A DNA stretch of 64,000 nt from SHAN690 sp041391765 (GCA_041391765.1 JAWKNJ010000020.1:1-64000), one strand, 5' to 3'. Positions 27,060-36,077 are shown, counted from the stretch's first letter. Numbers and translations: made by a program. The notes: generated by a model from the letters alone, not told the origin.

Positions 27060-29154
27060 CTGGTTTTTCTTTAGCCGATTTTTCGGCCATCTCGGTGTCC
27101 TGGTGCTCATTGCCGTTCAATTCAGCAACATTCTCCAACTTTCCATTTACACCATTGCGGCCTTTTGCATCTTCATTCGAGTCATGAATCAAAGGTTCCT
27201 CATCTCTATTGAACTGTCGCTTTCCAAAGATGTTCTCCATGTCTTCTTTGAAGATCACTTCCTTTTCTAAAAGCAACTCAGCTAATTTGTTCAGCTTATC
27301 ACGATTGTCTCCAAGAATTTGCTTAGTACGATCATAGGCCTCGTCCACTATATTCTTGACCTCTTCATCAATTAACTCAGCTGTCTTGTCACTATATGGT
27401 TTTTGGAAGGAGTAGTCGCTTTGACCGCTGCTGTCGTAGAAGCTTATGTTTCCAATCTTGTCATTCAGTCCATAAACAGAAACCATCGAGTAGGCCTGCT
27501 TGGTCACTTTTTCCAGGTCACTCAGCGCACCGGTTGAAACTTCTCCGAAAACAATTTCCTCTGATGCTCTACCACCTAATGCAGCGCACATTTCATCCAA
27601 CATTTGTGCTTTGGTGGTCAACTGGCGCTCTTCCGGTAAATACCATGCAGCTCCGAGTGAGCGACCGCGAGGAACAATGGTCACTTTGATCAATGGGGAA
27701 GCGTGCTCTGTCAACCAGCTAACAGCCGCATGACCGGCTTCATGATAGGCAATAGTCTTCTTCTCTTTTGGAGTAATGATGCGGCTCTTCTTCTCGAGGC
27801 CGGCAACAATTCTGTCAACAGCGTCAATGAAGTCATCTTTCTCAACGTGTGACTTTTTTCTGCGCGCGGCAATCAATGCCGCTTCGTTGCAGATGTTAGC
27901 AATGTCTGCCCCTGAGAATCCCGGAGTTTGCTTGGCGAGGAATTCTACATCCACTTTATCGTCCAATTTCAAGGGTGCCAAGTGAACTTTAAAGATCTCC
28001 TTTCGCTCATTCAAGTCGGGCATGTCTACGTGAATTTGTCGGTCAAATCTACCCGGACGCAACAGTGCTCGATCCAAGATATCGGCTCGGTTTGTGGCAG
28101 CCATGATAATGACCCCACTGTTTGTTCCGAAACCGTCCATTTCAGTAAGCAATTGGTTCAGCGTGTTTTCACGTTCATCATTCGCACCTTGTGAAATGCT
28201 TTTTCCGCGAGCGCGCCCGATAGCGTCAATCTCATCGATGAAGATGATAGCAGGCGCTTTTTCTTTGGCTTGCTTGAATAAATCACGCACTCGCGAAGCA
28301 CCAACTCCCACGAACATTTCAACGAAGTCAGAACCTGAAAGTGAGAAGAATGGAACTTGAGCCTCACCTGCAACAGCCTTCGCTAGAAGAGTTTTACCTG
28401 TTCCGGGAGGACCTACGAGTAACGCTCCTTTCGGAATGTGTGCTCCCAGCGCAGTATATCGATCCGGGTTCTTCAAGAAGTCAACGATTTCCTCGATTTC
28501 TTCCTTTGCCTCTTCCAATCCAGCAACATCCTTGAACGTGATCTTTACGTGTGTGTTCTTATCGAAAAGCACAGCCTTTGATTTTCCGATGTTGAATATC
28601 TGCGCACCGGCTCCGCCTGGTCCGCTCATTCTCCTCATGATGAATAACCAAACACCAACCATTAGTGCGATGGGTAAAAGCAGACCGAGCCAGCCTTCGA
28701 GCCAGTTGGTTCTGTTGTCGTAGCTTTCTTTGATACGTTCTTCCTTCGGTAATGATTCTTGAGCATCTGCCAGTTCCTTGCTGAACAATTCAACGGTGCT
28801 AATCTCTAAGGAGTAGTGAGGACCCAGGTTGGACATTTGGCCGAATGTCTTTTCCCTCACATTCTTGTATTGATCCTTTTGAAGTGCATCTTTCTTAATG
28901 TAGATCTCGGCAATATTTTCATTCCTCACAACGACCACACGCGCCACATCACCCTGAAGCAGCATTTCATCAATGAACGTGTTGAAGTCAGTGGGTTTCG
29001 TTCCGCTGCTAAAGCTGAAGAGCAGCTGCAGTATCAGCACGGCTGCAATGACCACGTAAATCCAATAGGGATTAAATGGACGTTTCGGGATTGGCTTTTT
29101 TCGCTTCGATTTTGAATCGCTTTGGCTTCCCCTGTTTGTTTCTTTCTCGCTCAT
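27037..29154 (-). CDS. ftsH: ATP-dependent zinc metalloprotease FtsH
   Basis: Membrane-bound AAA protease that degrades misfolded membrane proteins and short-lived regulators. It has 705 residues. Two membrane segments (about 31-48 and 152-172) flank a periplasmic loop. The AAA module has Walker A GPPGTGKT (248-255), Walker B IIFIDEID (303-310) and the second region of homology ending RPGRFDR. The protease part has the zinc motif HEAGH (471-475). The C-terminal tail is long, charged and low in complexity, as often in Bacteroidota. It follows rsfS by 32 bases. Confidence 0.97.
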   Translation of the reverse strand: MSEKETNRGSQSDSKSKRKKPIPKRPFNPYWIYVVIAAVLILQLLFSFSSGTKPTDFNTFIDEMLLQGDVARVVVVRNENIAEIYIKKDALQKDQYKNVREKTFGQMSNLGPHYSLEISTVELFSKELADAQESLPKEERIKESYDNRTNWLEGWLGLLLPIALMVGVWLFIMRRMSGPGGAGAQIFNIGKSKAVLFDKNTHVKITFKDVAGLEEAKEEIEEIVDFLKNPDRYTALGAHIPKGALLVGPPGTGKTLLAKAVAGEAQVPFFSLSGSDFVEMFVGVGASRVRDLFKQAKEKAPAIIFIDEIDAIGRARGKSISQGANDERENTLNQLLTEMDGFGTNSGVIIMAATNRADILDRALLRPGRFDRQIHVDMPDLNERKEIFKVHLAPLKLDDKVDVEFLAKQTPGFSGADIANICNEAALIAARRKKSHVEKDDFIDAVDRIVAGLEKKSRIITPKEKKTIAYHEAGHAAVSWLTEHASPLIKVTIVPRGRSLGAAWYLPEERQLTTKAQMLDEMCAALGGRASEEIVFGEVSTGALSDLEKVTKQAYSMVSVYGLNDKIGNISFYDSSGQSDYSFQKPYSDKTAELIDEEVKNIVDEAYDRTKQILGDNRDKLNKLAELLLEKEVIFKEDMENIFGKRQFNRDEEPLIHDSNEDAKGRNGVNGKLENVAELNGNEHQDTEMAEKSAKEKPDDHEPTA

Positions 29155-29186
29155 CTCCTGTCGTTCCTTCTTATCAAATTAATCAA

Positions 29187-29558
29187 TTATTCTTCAATTG
29201 GCTTTATTTCGGCATCTGCCCAAAGCTCCTCAAGGCCGAAGTGTTCTCGAAATTGTTCTTGAAACACATGCACAACCACATTCACATAGTCCAGTAAAAC
29301 CCATTCCGCTTGGCGCTTTCCTTCCGTGTTAAACGGTTTCTCGCCTGTCGCTTTCTGAACTTCTTCAATCACAGAATCTGCAATCGAGTCGACTTGTCGA
29401 TTCGATGTTCCATGACATATGATGAAAAAGTCGCTGATGGCGTTTCCAACGTTTCTTAGGTCTAGCAGCTTGATGGAATGTCCTTTCTTTTCCTGGATTC
29501 CTTTAACTACGATTTCTGCCAATTTTTCCGAATCGGCCGCGGCTTTTCCTTTCGCCAT
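29187..29558 (-). CDS. rsfS: Ribosomal silencing factor RsfS
   Basis: A 123-residue protein of the Iojap/RsfS family that binds ribosomal protein L14 and blocks subunit joining when nutrients are short. Signatures are KLLDLRNVGNAISDFFIICHGTSNRQVDSIAD, then GKRQAEWVLLDYVNVVVHVF, then the end of the fold (REHFGLEELWADAE). The ATG at 29558 is preferred over an in-frame TTG one codon earlier. First gene of the rsfS-ftsH-DUF2007 unit, and divergent from birA. Confidence 0.94.
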   Translation of the reverse strand: MAKGKAAADSEKLAEIVVKGIQEKKGHSIKLLDLRNVGNAISDFFIICHGTSNRQVDSIADSVIEEVQKATGEKPFNTEGKRQAEWVLLDYVNVVVHVFQEQFREHFGLEELWADAEIKPIEE

Positions 29559-29578
29559 CAACTAAGTTTATTCAATTT

Positions 29579-29612
29579 CAAAGTTAAGCAATCAATTTCC
29601 GTCATTTGTCAA
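29579..29612 (-). promoter_or_regulatory. Putative promoter of the rsfS-ftsH unit
   Basis: On the minus strand TAACTTTG (29586-29579) matches TAnnTTTG exactly, about 20 bases before the rsfS ATG. A TTGAC lies 23 bases upstream of it (29612-29610 for the TTG), a little longer than the ideal 19-21 spacing. The 81-base divergent gap must also serve birA on the other strand, for which no clear element is visible. Confidence 0.45.
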
Positions 29613-29639
29613 TAGGAAAACCTGCGGGTTGAACGGATT

Positions 29640-30377
29640 ATGAGTGGCTCCATTATTCATTTATCGGTTGTCGATTCAACCAACATCTATACCACCAAGC
29701 AATTAAGCCAAAGTGGCATGAAAGAGTGGACTACGGTGATGGCCGATTCTCAAAGTCTTGGTAAAGGACAGCGTGGAAGGAAATGGGATAGTGAGTTTGG
29801 GAGAAACTTGCTTTGTTCCACAGTCGTGAAGCCTGTTCATCTTAGAGTGCGAGAGCAATTCTTGGTTTCGGCTGCCGCCAGTATCAGCGTTTGTTTGACG
29901 TTGATGGATTTTGGAATGGAAGCGCAGATCAAGTGGCCAAACGACATTTTGGTAAATGGAAGAAAAATTGCCGGCCTTCTCATTGAAAATCAACTCGCGC
30001 AGGATTGCATTGAAAGTAGTGTAGTGGGCTTGGGGCTGAATGTTAACCAAGATGAATTTAATAACTATCCATGGCCTGCAACGTCCATGGTCAAGGAGGC
30101 TTCGAACCAATTTGATCGAGAAGAAGTGTTGCACGCATTTCGTGATCATTTCAAGACAATGCTGGAGGCGACTTCGCGGTCAAAGATTGCCTTGTTGAAC
30201 CAATACAATGAGTTGCTTTATGCGAAAGGTGAGGTAATTTCATTCCAAATTGGTGACCTTGCTTTCTCGGCCAGATTGAAAGGAGTTACGTTGCTTGGCG
30301 AACTCGTCATCGAGGAAAACGGAAAGGAAAAGCAATACGTGAACGGGGAAATTCGTCTTAGCCGAATTTCTGCTTGA
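29640..30377 (+). CDS. birA: Biotin--[acetyl-CoA-carboxylase] ligase
   Basis: A 245-residue biotin-protein ligase that joins biotin to the carrier protein of acetyl-CoA carboxylase. It has no N-terminal DNA-binding domain, so it is a ligase only and not a repressor. Key motifs are VDSTNIYTTKQL, GKGQRGRKWDS (the biotinyl-AMP binding loop), IKWPNDILVNGRKIAGLLIE (substrate site) and VVGLGLNVNQ. The ATG start gives the normal length. It converges on the SRPBCC-type gene with a 20-base overlap. Confidence 0.94.
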   Translation: MSGSIIHLSVVDSTNIYTTKQLSQSGMKEWTTVMADSQSLGKGQRGRKWDSEFGRNLLCSTVVKPVHLRVREQFLVSAAASISVCLTLMDFGMEAQIKWPNDILVNGRKIAGLLIENQLAQDCIESSVVGLGLNVNQDEFNNYPWPATSMVKEASNQFDREEVLHAFRDHFKTMLEATSRSKIALLNQYNELLYAKGEVISFQIGDLAFSARLKGVTLLGELVIEENGKEKQYVNGEIRLSRISA

Positions 30378-30759
30378 GGGCTTCGCCCAACGAATTCAGA
30401 AAGTTAGTAAGCGGAGACTTCAACATGGCTCCCATGAACGAGTTCACATCGGCATCAAACGAAGCGCTTAAGTCGCAACTCTGATTTCCGGTTTCATCCA
30501 TATTTACAATCAACTCAAATGCAAAGGGTTTGTCAGAATCGGATGCATATACCACGCAATGAGGCTCGTGGGAAACTAACTTCAATGAAATGTGCGCTAA
30601 ACCTTTAATCTTGAACGAGCACTTGTCTTTGTCACTCTTCCAGTCTTCGATCCTATCCTGAGGAAGAATTTCCTGCAAGTTGGATGGAATTGCCAGGAAA
30701 TCGGCCACTGTGGCATTCGCCATTGAAATGTTGAAATGTGAACTTTCGAATTTTGTCAT
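30358..30759 (-). CDS. SRPBCC-type small conserved protein
   Basis: A 133-residue protein starting at ATG 30759; the GTG two codons earlier is possible. The layout fits the START/SRPBCC helix-grip fold: FNISMANATVADFLAIPSNLQEILP, strands with FKIKGLAHISLKL, and a long C-terminal helix MLKSPLTNFLNSLGEALKQKF. Ligand unknown. It follows pyrE by 6 bases on the same strand; homologues in Bacteroidota commonly sit between pyrE and birA, which I recall from neighbourhood conservation. No catalytic motif is visible. Confidence 0.75.
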   Translation of the reverse strand: MTKFESSHFNISMANATVADFLAIPSNLQEILPQDRIEDWKSDKDKCSFKIKGLAHISLKLVSHEPHCVVYASDSDKPFAFELIVNMDETGNQSCDLSASFDADVNSFMGAMLKSPLTNFLNSLGEALKQKFG

Positions 30760-30765
30760 GGTCAC

Positions 30766-31407
30766 TTATTTCATCCATTCAGCCGGATTGTCGCGCCATT
30801 CTTTAAGCGACTCCAAATCACTTGCTTGTATATATCCTGTTTCAATCGCCTTGTCTAATACGGCTTCGTAGTCCGTTAATGTGACCAGCGGACACTTGTG
30901 TTCCAGAAAGTTCTTGCGAGCAAGATCAAATCCATATGTAAACATGGCGACCATTCCTTTGACAATGCAACCCTCCTCGCGAAGAGCATCGACAGCTATT
31001 AATGATGAATTACCAGTGGAAACCAAGTCTTCAATCACAATTACGGATTGACCGGATTCAATCACACCCTCCACCTGATTTTTTGCTCCGTGTTCCTTCG
31101 CCTTTGGCCGAACATAAACTAAGGGAAGTCCAAGTTCCTGTGCAACCAAAGCAGCTTGGGCGATACCACCTGTAGCCACTCCCGCAATCAAGTCAGGACG
31201 TCCGAAATTCTCATCGATCGTTTTGACGATTTCCTGTCGAATGAACGTTCTGATCCTAGGATAAGAGAGTGTTTTTCGGTTATCGCAGTAAATAGGCGAG
31301 TTCCAACCCGAAGCCCATTTGAATGGTTCTTCTGGGCGAAGCGTAATGGCTTTGATTTGAAGTAAAAACTCAGCTACTTTGTGCGCTGAGTTGAAGCTAT
31401 AATTCAT
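30766..31407 (-). CDS. pyrE: Orotate phosphoribosyltransferase
   Basis: Pyrimidine biosynthesis enzyme forming orotidine 5'-phosphate from orotate and PRPP. From ATG 31407 it has 213 residues, the family length. Motifs: FKWASGWNSPIYCDNRKTLSYP, ATGGIAQAALVAQELGLPLVYVRPKAKEHG (flexible catalytic loop) and the PRPP motif VIVIEDLVSTGNSS. Upstream in-frame starts would add up to 28 residues read inside the divergent NUDIX gene and are not conserved. Its start codon is embedded head to head in that of the NUDIX gene (CATG), so its promoter must lie within the NUDIX coding region. Confidence 0.95.
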   Translation of the reverse strand: MNYSFNSAHKVAEFLLQIKAITLRPEEPFKWASGWNSPIYCDNRKTLSYPRIRTFIRQEIVKTIDENFGRPDLIAGVATGGIAQAALVAQELGLPLVYVRPKAKEHGAKNQVEGVIESGQSVIVIEDLVSTGNSSLIAVDALREEGCIVKGMVAMFTYGFDLARKNFLEHKCPLVTLTDYEAVLDKAIETGYIQASDLESLKEWRDNPAEWMK

Positions 31408-32020
31408 GGGGCGAAAGTATAAGTTTTTCATCAAGCAAAAGGCCGTAATCTTCAAGCAGGATGCGGGTTTTGGAAATGATAACACTTCCATAAAAGATCG
31501 TGAACCAGATCAGGGAATTGTGGGGCTTTGGAGCGAAAGATTCAAGAATATGGAGGTCGATCGTGACGTGGAAATAAGTGTGGCTGATATCGAATTCGTT
31601 GTCAATGGTTTGTTTCAAGATTTGCAAGTCATTACAGCTGCTGGTGGATATGTCCAGAATGAACATGGTCAACTGCTTATGATCTTCAGGCGCGGACATT
31701 GGGATCTACCAAAGGGTAAGATGGATGAAGGGGAGACCACGGAACAATGTGCGATTCGAGAAGTGGAAGAAGAGTGTGGAATTTCAGGATTACAAATTAC
31801 TTCTGAACCATATTCTACCTTTCATGTGTATGAGGAGCGAGGCGAGGTTATCGTCAAGGAAAGCGTTTGGTATAGAATGAAATGCAGCGATTCAAAAAAT
31901 CTGGTTCCACAAACGGAAGAAGATATTGAACAAGCCCTTTGGCTTGATTTACCGATAAAAAAGGAGATTAGAGACGGAGCATATGGCTCGATCAGGGAGG
32001 TGTTGGATCACTTTGCTTGA
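31406..32020 (+). CDS. NUDIX hydrolase
   Basis: A 204-residue protein whose NUDIX box GKMDEGETTEQCAIREVEEECGI matches Gx5Ex7REUxEExGU with the metal-binding glutamates intact. It is preceded by GGYVQNEHGQLLMIFRRGHWDLPKG. Family members hydrolyse nucleoside diphosphates linked to another group; the substrate is unknown. The N-terminal 60 residues (KYKFFIKQKAVIF) form an extra domain typical of Bacteroidota homologues. The only plausible start, ATG 31406, overlaps the pyrE start in opposite orientation. It ends 28 bases into the convergent gene. Confidence 0.9.
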   Translation: MGRKYKFFIKQKAVIFKQDAGFGNDNTSIKDREPDQGIVGLWSERFKNMEVDRDVEISVADIEFVVNGLFQDLQVITAAGGYVQNEHGQLLMIFRRGHWDLPKGKMDEGETTEQCAIREVEEECGISGLQITSEPYSTFHVYEERGEVIVKESVWYRMKCSDSKNLVPQTEEDIEQALWLDLPIKKEIRDGAYGSIREVLDHFA

Positions 32021-33479
32021 GTTCTCCCATTTCTTCTTCTGAAATTTCCGGAGGCTGTAATTTGAAAAGCAGCGGCTTGTTCGGATGTTCCTCGTTCCAG
32101 ATTTTAGCAAACATGCGCTCAATGCGATCTCCAGGTGGTGGGGTGGGATTACAGATTATATTCAGGGTTTTATCAAAATAGAAATACTGTGGCATAGCCC
32201 GCAGATCATAATCATCGATTACGCGATCGGGATGACCTACTTTCCCAAAATACCAGTCAAAATCATGCTTTGATGGAATTTCATCCAGTCGCCTTAACGA
32301 CTCTGAGGTGCTAAAGCTGAACATCGCAATATCGGCACCATAACCTTCCTTGAGCACTTTCATCATGCTCATTTGGCGCATGGTTTCTGAGTCGAACGTT
32401 TTGAAGAATTGGATGTAGATATAGCGACCTTCAAAATCACTTATACGCGATAAATTTCCAAGTACGTCAGCAAATATGAACTCTGGAGCTCGCGTTCCGG
32501 GTGCAAGTTTCAGAAGTGACTTTCGACTGTCTTTCGCAACTTGAACTACCCCCTCCGTTTTTGAAGTAGCGATACACTGATCCAGCAGGTCGAGTATGGT
32601 TGACAATGGGTAGCGCTTCTCGCTGCCTAATTCATGCAATTCAGTAACCATGACCAAATCACGAAAATCTTGACGCTCCAACATCCAATCTGTTTTGAGC
32701 AGTTCCTGAATCGTTTGATATTGACCAAAGCTGATCGCAATTTCGAGGCTATCGCTGAACTTGAGCGTAGATTTTGGACTCATGTAATCGTTGAACATCA
32801 GCCCAAAAGCATTAGCAAAGCTCAGCTGTCTAACAGCTGCTAATTCCTTTTGAAAGTAGTTTTCAAAAACCGACTTTCGCGAATGGCGTGTGGCCAATTC
32901 AGCCTCCGCAAAACGGAAGTGCATGTATGTTTGAAAATAGGGAGACTCGACCGAGCTGAACTCCTTTTTGATTTTTGGGAAGATGGTGTCCGCGCGTTGT
33001 CTCAAGTTTCCACCTGCTCTCAATTCATATGAACTTGAGGTTCCACTAATGAAGAAATCGTTGATGGCCTTTTCCAGCTCGGTGATGTGGTAATTCAATC
33101 TGAAGTTGGCCTCAAAAACTTCCGGTTGAACGAAGACATCCTTAGCCGGATTGAATCGATCCATTTCCAATGGCTCGGGCATCACCAACGTGTATTGATC
33201 ACCTGGTTCTACGAAAAGATGGGCGTGTACTTTCCCGATTTTAATCACAAACAGGTCGGTCTCTTTGACTTCAACGGTTAGTTTGAAGTTGCCGTCCTGA
33301 GGAATTTTGATCGAGTCGAGCTTTTCTGTGGCGAAGGTGAACAGATCCAAATAGCGATGAATTTCCAACTCTTGGCCTCGATAACTGAACGCGTTGCCTT
33401 GGATCAGTGTTGGCTTTGCAACCATGTGATTGGTAACCAGTAACAAGAGCGATATGGCGATATATCGAATAACAGGCAT
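31992..33479 (-). CDS. Exported thioredoxin-fold protein lacking the CxxC motif
   Basis: A 495-residue exported protein with a signal peptide (to about residue 22). The first 120 residues look like the beta-rich DUF4369-type domain that precedes thiol-disulfide proteins in Bacteroidota. A helical middle follows, and residues from about 330 resemble a TlpA-like thioredoxin domain: LAPGTRAPEFIFADVLGNLSRISDFEGRYIYIQFF, and later PQYFYFDKTLNI with the cis-Pro region. At the place of the catalytic CxxC the sequence reads KTFDSET, so redox activity is probably lost. It starts one base after the coaD stop. Role unknown. Confidence 0.78.
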   Translation of the reverse strand: MPVIRYIAISLLLLVTNHMVAKPTLIQGNAFSYRGQELEIHRYLDLFTFATEKLDSIKIPQDGNFKLTVEVKETDLFVIKIGKVHAHLFVEPGDQYTLVMPEPLEMDRFNPAKDVFVQPEVFEANFRLNYHITELEKAINDFFISGTSSSYELRAGGNLRQRADTIFPKIKKEFSSVESPYFQTYMHFRFAEAELATRHSRKSVFENYFQKELAAVRQLSFANAFGLMFNDYMSPKSTLKFSDSLEIAISFGQYQTIQELLKTDWMLERQDFRDLVMVTELHELGSEKRYPLSTILDLLDQCIATSKTEGVVQVAKDSRKSLLKLAPGTRAPEFIFADVLGNLSRISDFEGRYIYIQFFKTFDSETMRQMSMMKVLKEGYGADIAMFSFSTSESLRRLDEIPSKHDFDWYFGKVGHPDRVIDDYDLRAMPQYFYFDKTLNIICNPTPPPGDRIERMFAKIWNEEHPNKPLLFKLQPPEISEEEMGELKQSDPTPP

Positions 33480-33480
33480 C

Positions 33481-33948
33481 CTATTTATTCATCTTGATTG
33501 AGCTTGGAATGAATTGGCTGATATCGCCTCCACTCTTATGTATCTCACGAACAATAGTCGAATTTATTGCAGCGTACTTTGGTTCACAGATTAAAAGCAC
33601 GGTTGTTACTTCCGGTTTCATCGCATGATTCATCTGAGCGATGGAGCTTTCGTATTGAAAATCTGCTGGATTACGCAGACCTCTCAAAATAAAGTTGCAG
33701 CCTTTGCTCAAGCAGTAATCTACTGTCAATCCGCTGAAGTGATCTACTATGACTGAAGGTTCATCCGCAAAGCACTGGCGAATCCATTCTGTGCGTTGCT
33801 CTATATCGAAGTAGGCATTCTTGGTTGAGTTTTTTCCGATTGCCACAATGATTTGATCAAACAGTGGAATGGCTTTTCTCACCACAGATTCGTGTCCCAA
33901 TGTGAATGGGTCGAATGTTCCCGGAAATACTGCTTTACGTTCCATCAT
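33481..33948 (-). CDS. coaD: Pantetheine-phosphate adenylyltransferase
   Basis: Fourth step of coenzyme A synthesis: transfers AMP from ATP to 4'-phosphopantetheine. The protein has 155 residues. The nucleotidyltransferase motif GTFDPFTLGH spans residues 10-19, LRGLRNPADFQYE follows in mid-protein, and INSTIVREI corresponds to the C-terminal (I/Y)SSTxVR motif. The ATG at 33948 overlaps the rsmD stop by 4 bases. It is part of the tightly packed DUF3822-rsmD-coaD unit. Confidence 0.95.
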   Translation of the reverse strand: MMERKAVFPGTFDPFTLGHESVVRKAIPLFDQIIVAIGKNSTKNAYFDIEQRTEWIRQCFADEPSVIVDHFSGLTVDYCLSKGCNFILRGLRNPADFQYESSIAQMNHAMKPEVTTVLLICEPKYAAINSTIVREIHKSGGDISQFIPSSIKMNK

Positions 33949-34481
33949 GCGTTCAATCGAAAGAATGAAAATCGCACCTCACCGTATGTGCGATCTTCCA
34001 CAAAGTTCGAATGATTTGCAAAACTACCGGATTGACGGTGTTCTAACACAAATAGCCCATCGGGTTGCAACGCACTTTTCAACACCAACTCAATAACCTT
34101 GTCGTAATCATCATAGTCATATGGTGGGTCGGCAAAGACAAAGTCGAACTTTTGATTGACGCGTTCCAACCAATGAATAGCGTCTGACCGGATTGGGTAC
34201 AATGCTGAAAGGTTGAGTTCCTGTCCTGTTTTTGATAACCATTGTACCGCCTTGGGATGCTTATCTATACTGGTTACCTGTCGAGCACCGCGAGAAACCA
34301 TTTCAATGGAAATGCTTCCAATGCCCGAAAACAGGTCAAGCGCGTTTACATCAGGCCAGTGGATTTGATGTGCCAGAATATTGAACAAAGCTTCTTTGGC
34401 GAAGTCGGTTGTTGGACGGGCCGGAATGCTGGATGGAGCTGTGAACCTGCGTCCGCGAAGCAATCCGCCTACGATGCGCAC
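33945..34481 (-). CDS. rsmD: 16S rRNA (guanine966-N2)-methyltransferase RsmD
   Basis: A 178-residue Rossmann-fold methyltransferase. MRIVGGLLRGRRFTAPSSIPARPTTDFAKEALFNIL is the RsmD signature. LDLFSGIGSISIEMVSRGA is the AdoMet-binding motif I, and FADPPYDYDDY carries the catalytic DPPY of N6/N2 base methylases. It methylates G966 in 16S rRNA in characterised members. It overlaps the DUF3822 gene upstream by 13 bases and coaD downstream by 4. Confidence 0.95.
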   Translation of the reverse strand: MRIVGGLLRGRRFTAPSSIPARPTTDFAKEALFNILAHQIHWPDVNALDLFSGIGSISIEMVSRGARQVTSIDKHPKAVQWLSKTGQELNLSALYPIRSDAIHWLERVNQKFDFVFADPPYDYDDYDKVIELVLKSALQPDGLFVLEHRQSGSFANHSNFVEDRTYGEVRFSFFRLNA

Positions 34482-35332
34482 AACAGAGACTGTGTTAGGT
34501 AGTCGAATTCAGAGGTTGGATAGCCGTCCAATTGGCTGCTGATTTGAATACGATCCATTGGTTTTGCGACCTCCATTTTCTTCCAGTAATCGCTCAGCAT
34601 TTTCCAGCTGTCATCACCAATGGAGATGTTTCCGGAAACAGTCAGTGGCGTGGTTTCAGGATTGATACCCAAAACTTCTGATGTGTAGAGAATGTAGTAA
34701 GCTATGTCTTCATGTCCGCTTTGGAAAAATGAATTCGCCAACTGCAGGTCACTGTCTTGATAAGCCTGAATGTCAACCTGATCAGTTGAAATGTGAGCGA
34801 TCAGGCAGTCCTTCAAGTGCAGCGATTTTAATACACCAAGTTGGTGTTCAATGCGAGGAGCGATGTGTGGAATCACCTTCGAGTTGATAAAACATGACTT
34901 GATCACTTTTTCAATGGAATTGTCCAAAGCAAACAAAACTTTGATTCGTTCGCCAACCAGGCTATACTCCAGCAAAACTTCATTACTCTCGTCCATATTG
35001 TTGGAGAGTTCAAACCAACGTTTTGAGCTTTGTTTTTCCGATGATTTTGGAATCAGCGCATAGTTCGAAGTGCGCACAGAAACCACACACTGGTCAAATT
35101 CAGATTTCAAGAATGTGTGTTCTGCAAAGAGCTGCTGAAAAGCCCGTTCAAGGCTTGCATTGGAAACAGGATAAGCGGCAAAACCTGTGATCAGATTTTT
35201 GGTTTGATGGTACCAGCAAGCACGGAGCATGTCGTGATCCAATTCCAGCAACAGCATGTAGTGCGAAGCCGATTCGTTGGAAAATGTAAGGTCGAAGTAT
35301 TCCTGAATGTCGTGTGTTGCCTCTACTGACAA
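34469..35332 (-). CDS. DUF3822 family protein
   Basis: A 287-residue soluble protein of the Bacteroidota-specific DUF3822 family, which has an actin-like/ASKHA-type two-lobed layout but no known activity. Recognisable segments are MLLLELDHDMLRACWYH, LERAFQQLFAEHTFLKSEFDQCVVSVRT and AYYILYTSEVLGINPETTPLTVSGNIS. The last is characteristic of the family. Homologues are regularly located just upstream of rsmD, as here with a 13-base overlap. No signal peptide. Confidence 0.85.
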   Translation of the reverse strand: MSVEATHDIQEYFDLTFSNESASHYMLLLELDHDMLRACWYHQTKNLITGFAAYPVSNASLERAFQQLFAEHTFLKSEFDQCVVSVRTSNYALIPKSSEKQSSKRWFELSNNMDESNEVLLEYSLVGERIKVLFALDNSIEKVIKSCFINSKVIPHIAPRIEHQLGVLKSLHLKDCLIAHISTDQVDIQAYQDSDLQLANSFFQSGHEDIAYYILYTSEVLGINPETTPLTVSGNISIGDDSWKMLSDYWKKMEVAKPMDRIQISSQLDGYPTSEFDYLTQSLLCAS

Positions 35333-35333
35333 G

Positions 35334-36077
35334 TTATTCCCAGTTACCGTTGGTTTTGGGGTCGTTCATTGAACCTACCTGAAGAATATCACGCTTGTCA
35401 AAAGGCTTCGAATCTGTTGCCTGGAAAACAGGTACGTCCGCGCCTGAACGTTCAACAGTGGCCGCTTCTAATTTGAACTCAGCTTTCGTAAATGGAACAA
35501 AGCGCAATGAGTCAATCTTGAACTTGTGCACTCGACCATCCATGTGATGAATTCCGAATAAGCTGTCCACAACTGGGACGAGAATAGTATCCCGAGTTAC
35601 CAATCCAGCTGCAAGAGCTGCTTCCAATGTCATCGTGTCTGGAACTTCGCCAAACGCTTTGATCAATTCAAGTGAGTCATTTGTGATAAAATTCACCAAA
35701 GTGTCAAAGGATCCGGCATACTTCTGATATTTCGCTTTGTAAGCCAATTCAGCAGTTCTGATGTCTTTCAATCGCTGGATAACATGCTCGTAGCGTTTTT
35801 CTTTTTCATTTTGGAATTCAATTGGAACCTTGATGCTCTGATAATCTGCATAAGCTAGAGCTGCGATTAATACACCTAATGCGACACTAACCCCAAGGCG
35901 AATAGTCTTACTCAGATTCATCATTGCCGAAACCAAACTCACAGCTCCAGCGATCAAGATTGCGAAGGCACCAAACATGAATGCTCCGTTCTGTTCCGTT
36001 GACATGCCATTAATCACAGCGATCAATCCAACTAAGGTTAATGTTGCCTGAAACCAAATTTTCTTTACCAATTCCAT
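35334..36077 (-). CDS. Membrane-anchored hypothetical protein
   Basis: A 247-residue protein from ATG 36077; an upstream start at 36143 would add 22 residues and overlap the promoter space of the divergent helicase. The N-terminal 80 residues hold three hydrophobic segments (about 10-25, 33-52, 62-78). A soluble domain then begins with a coiled helix, QNEKEKRYEHVIQRLKDIRTAELAYKAKYQKYAGSFDTLVNFI. That helix resembles the N-terminal helix region of pilin/PilA-like minor subunits and of LEA-like stalks, but evidence is thin. It sits directly upstream of DUF3822. Function unknown. Confidence 0.72.
   Translation of the reverse strand: MELVKKIWFQATLTLVGLIAVINGMSTEQNGAFMFGAFAILIAGAVSLVSAMMNLSKTIRLGVSVALGVLIAALAYADYQSIKVPIEFQNEKEKRYEHVIQRLKDIRTAELAYKAKYQKYAGSFDTLVNFITNDSLELIKAFGEVPDTMTLEAALAAGLVTRDTILVPVVDSLFGIHHMDGRVHKFKIDSLRFVPFTKAEFKLEAATVERSGADVPVFQATDSKPFDKRDILQVGSMNDPKTNGNWE

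Noticed and set aside
28436..28723. Plus-strand open frames opposite ftsH
   Set aside because: They are shadows of the strongly conserved ftsH coding strand.
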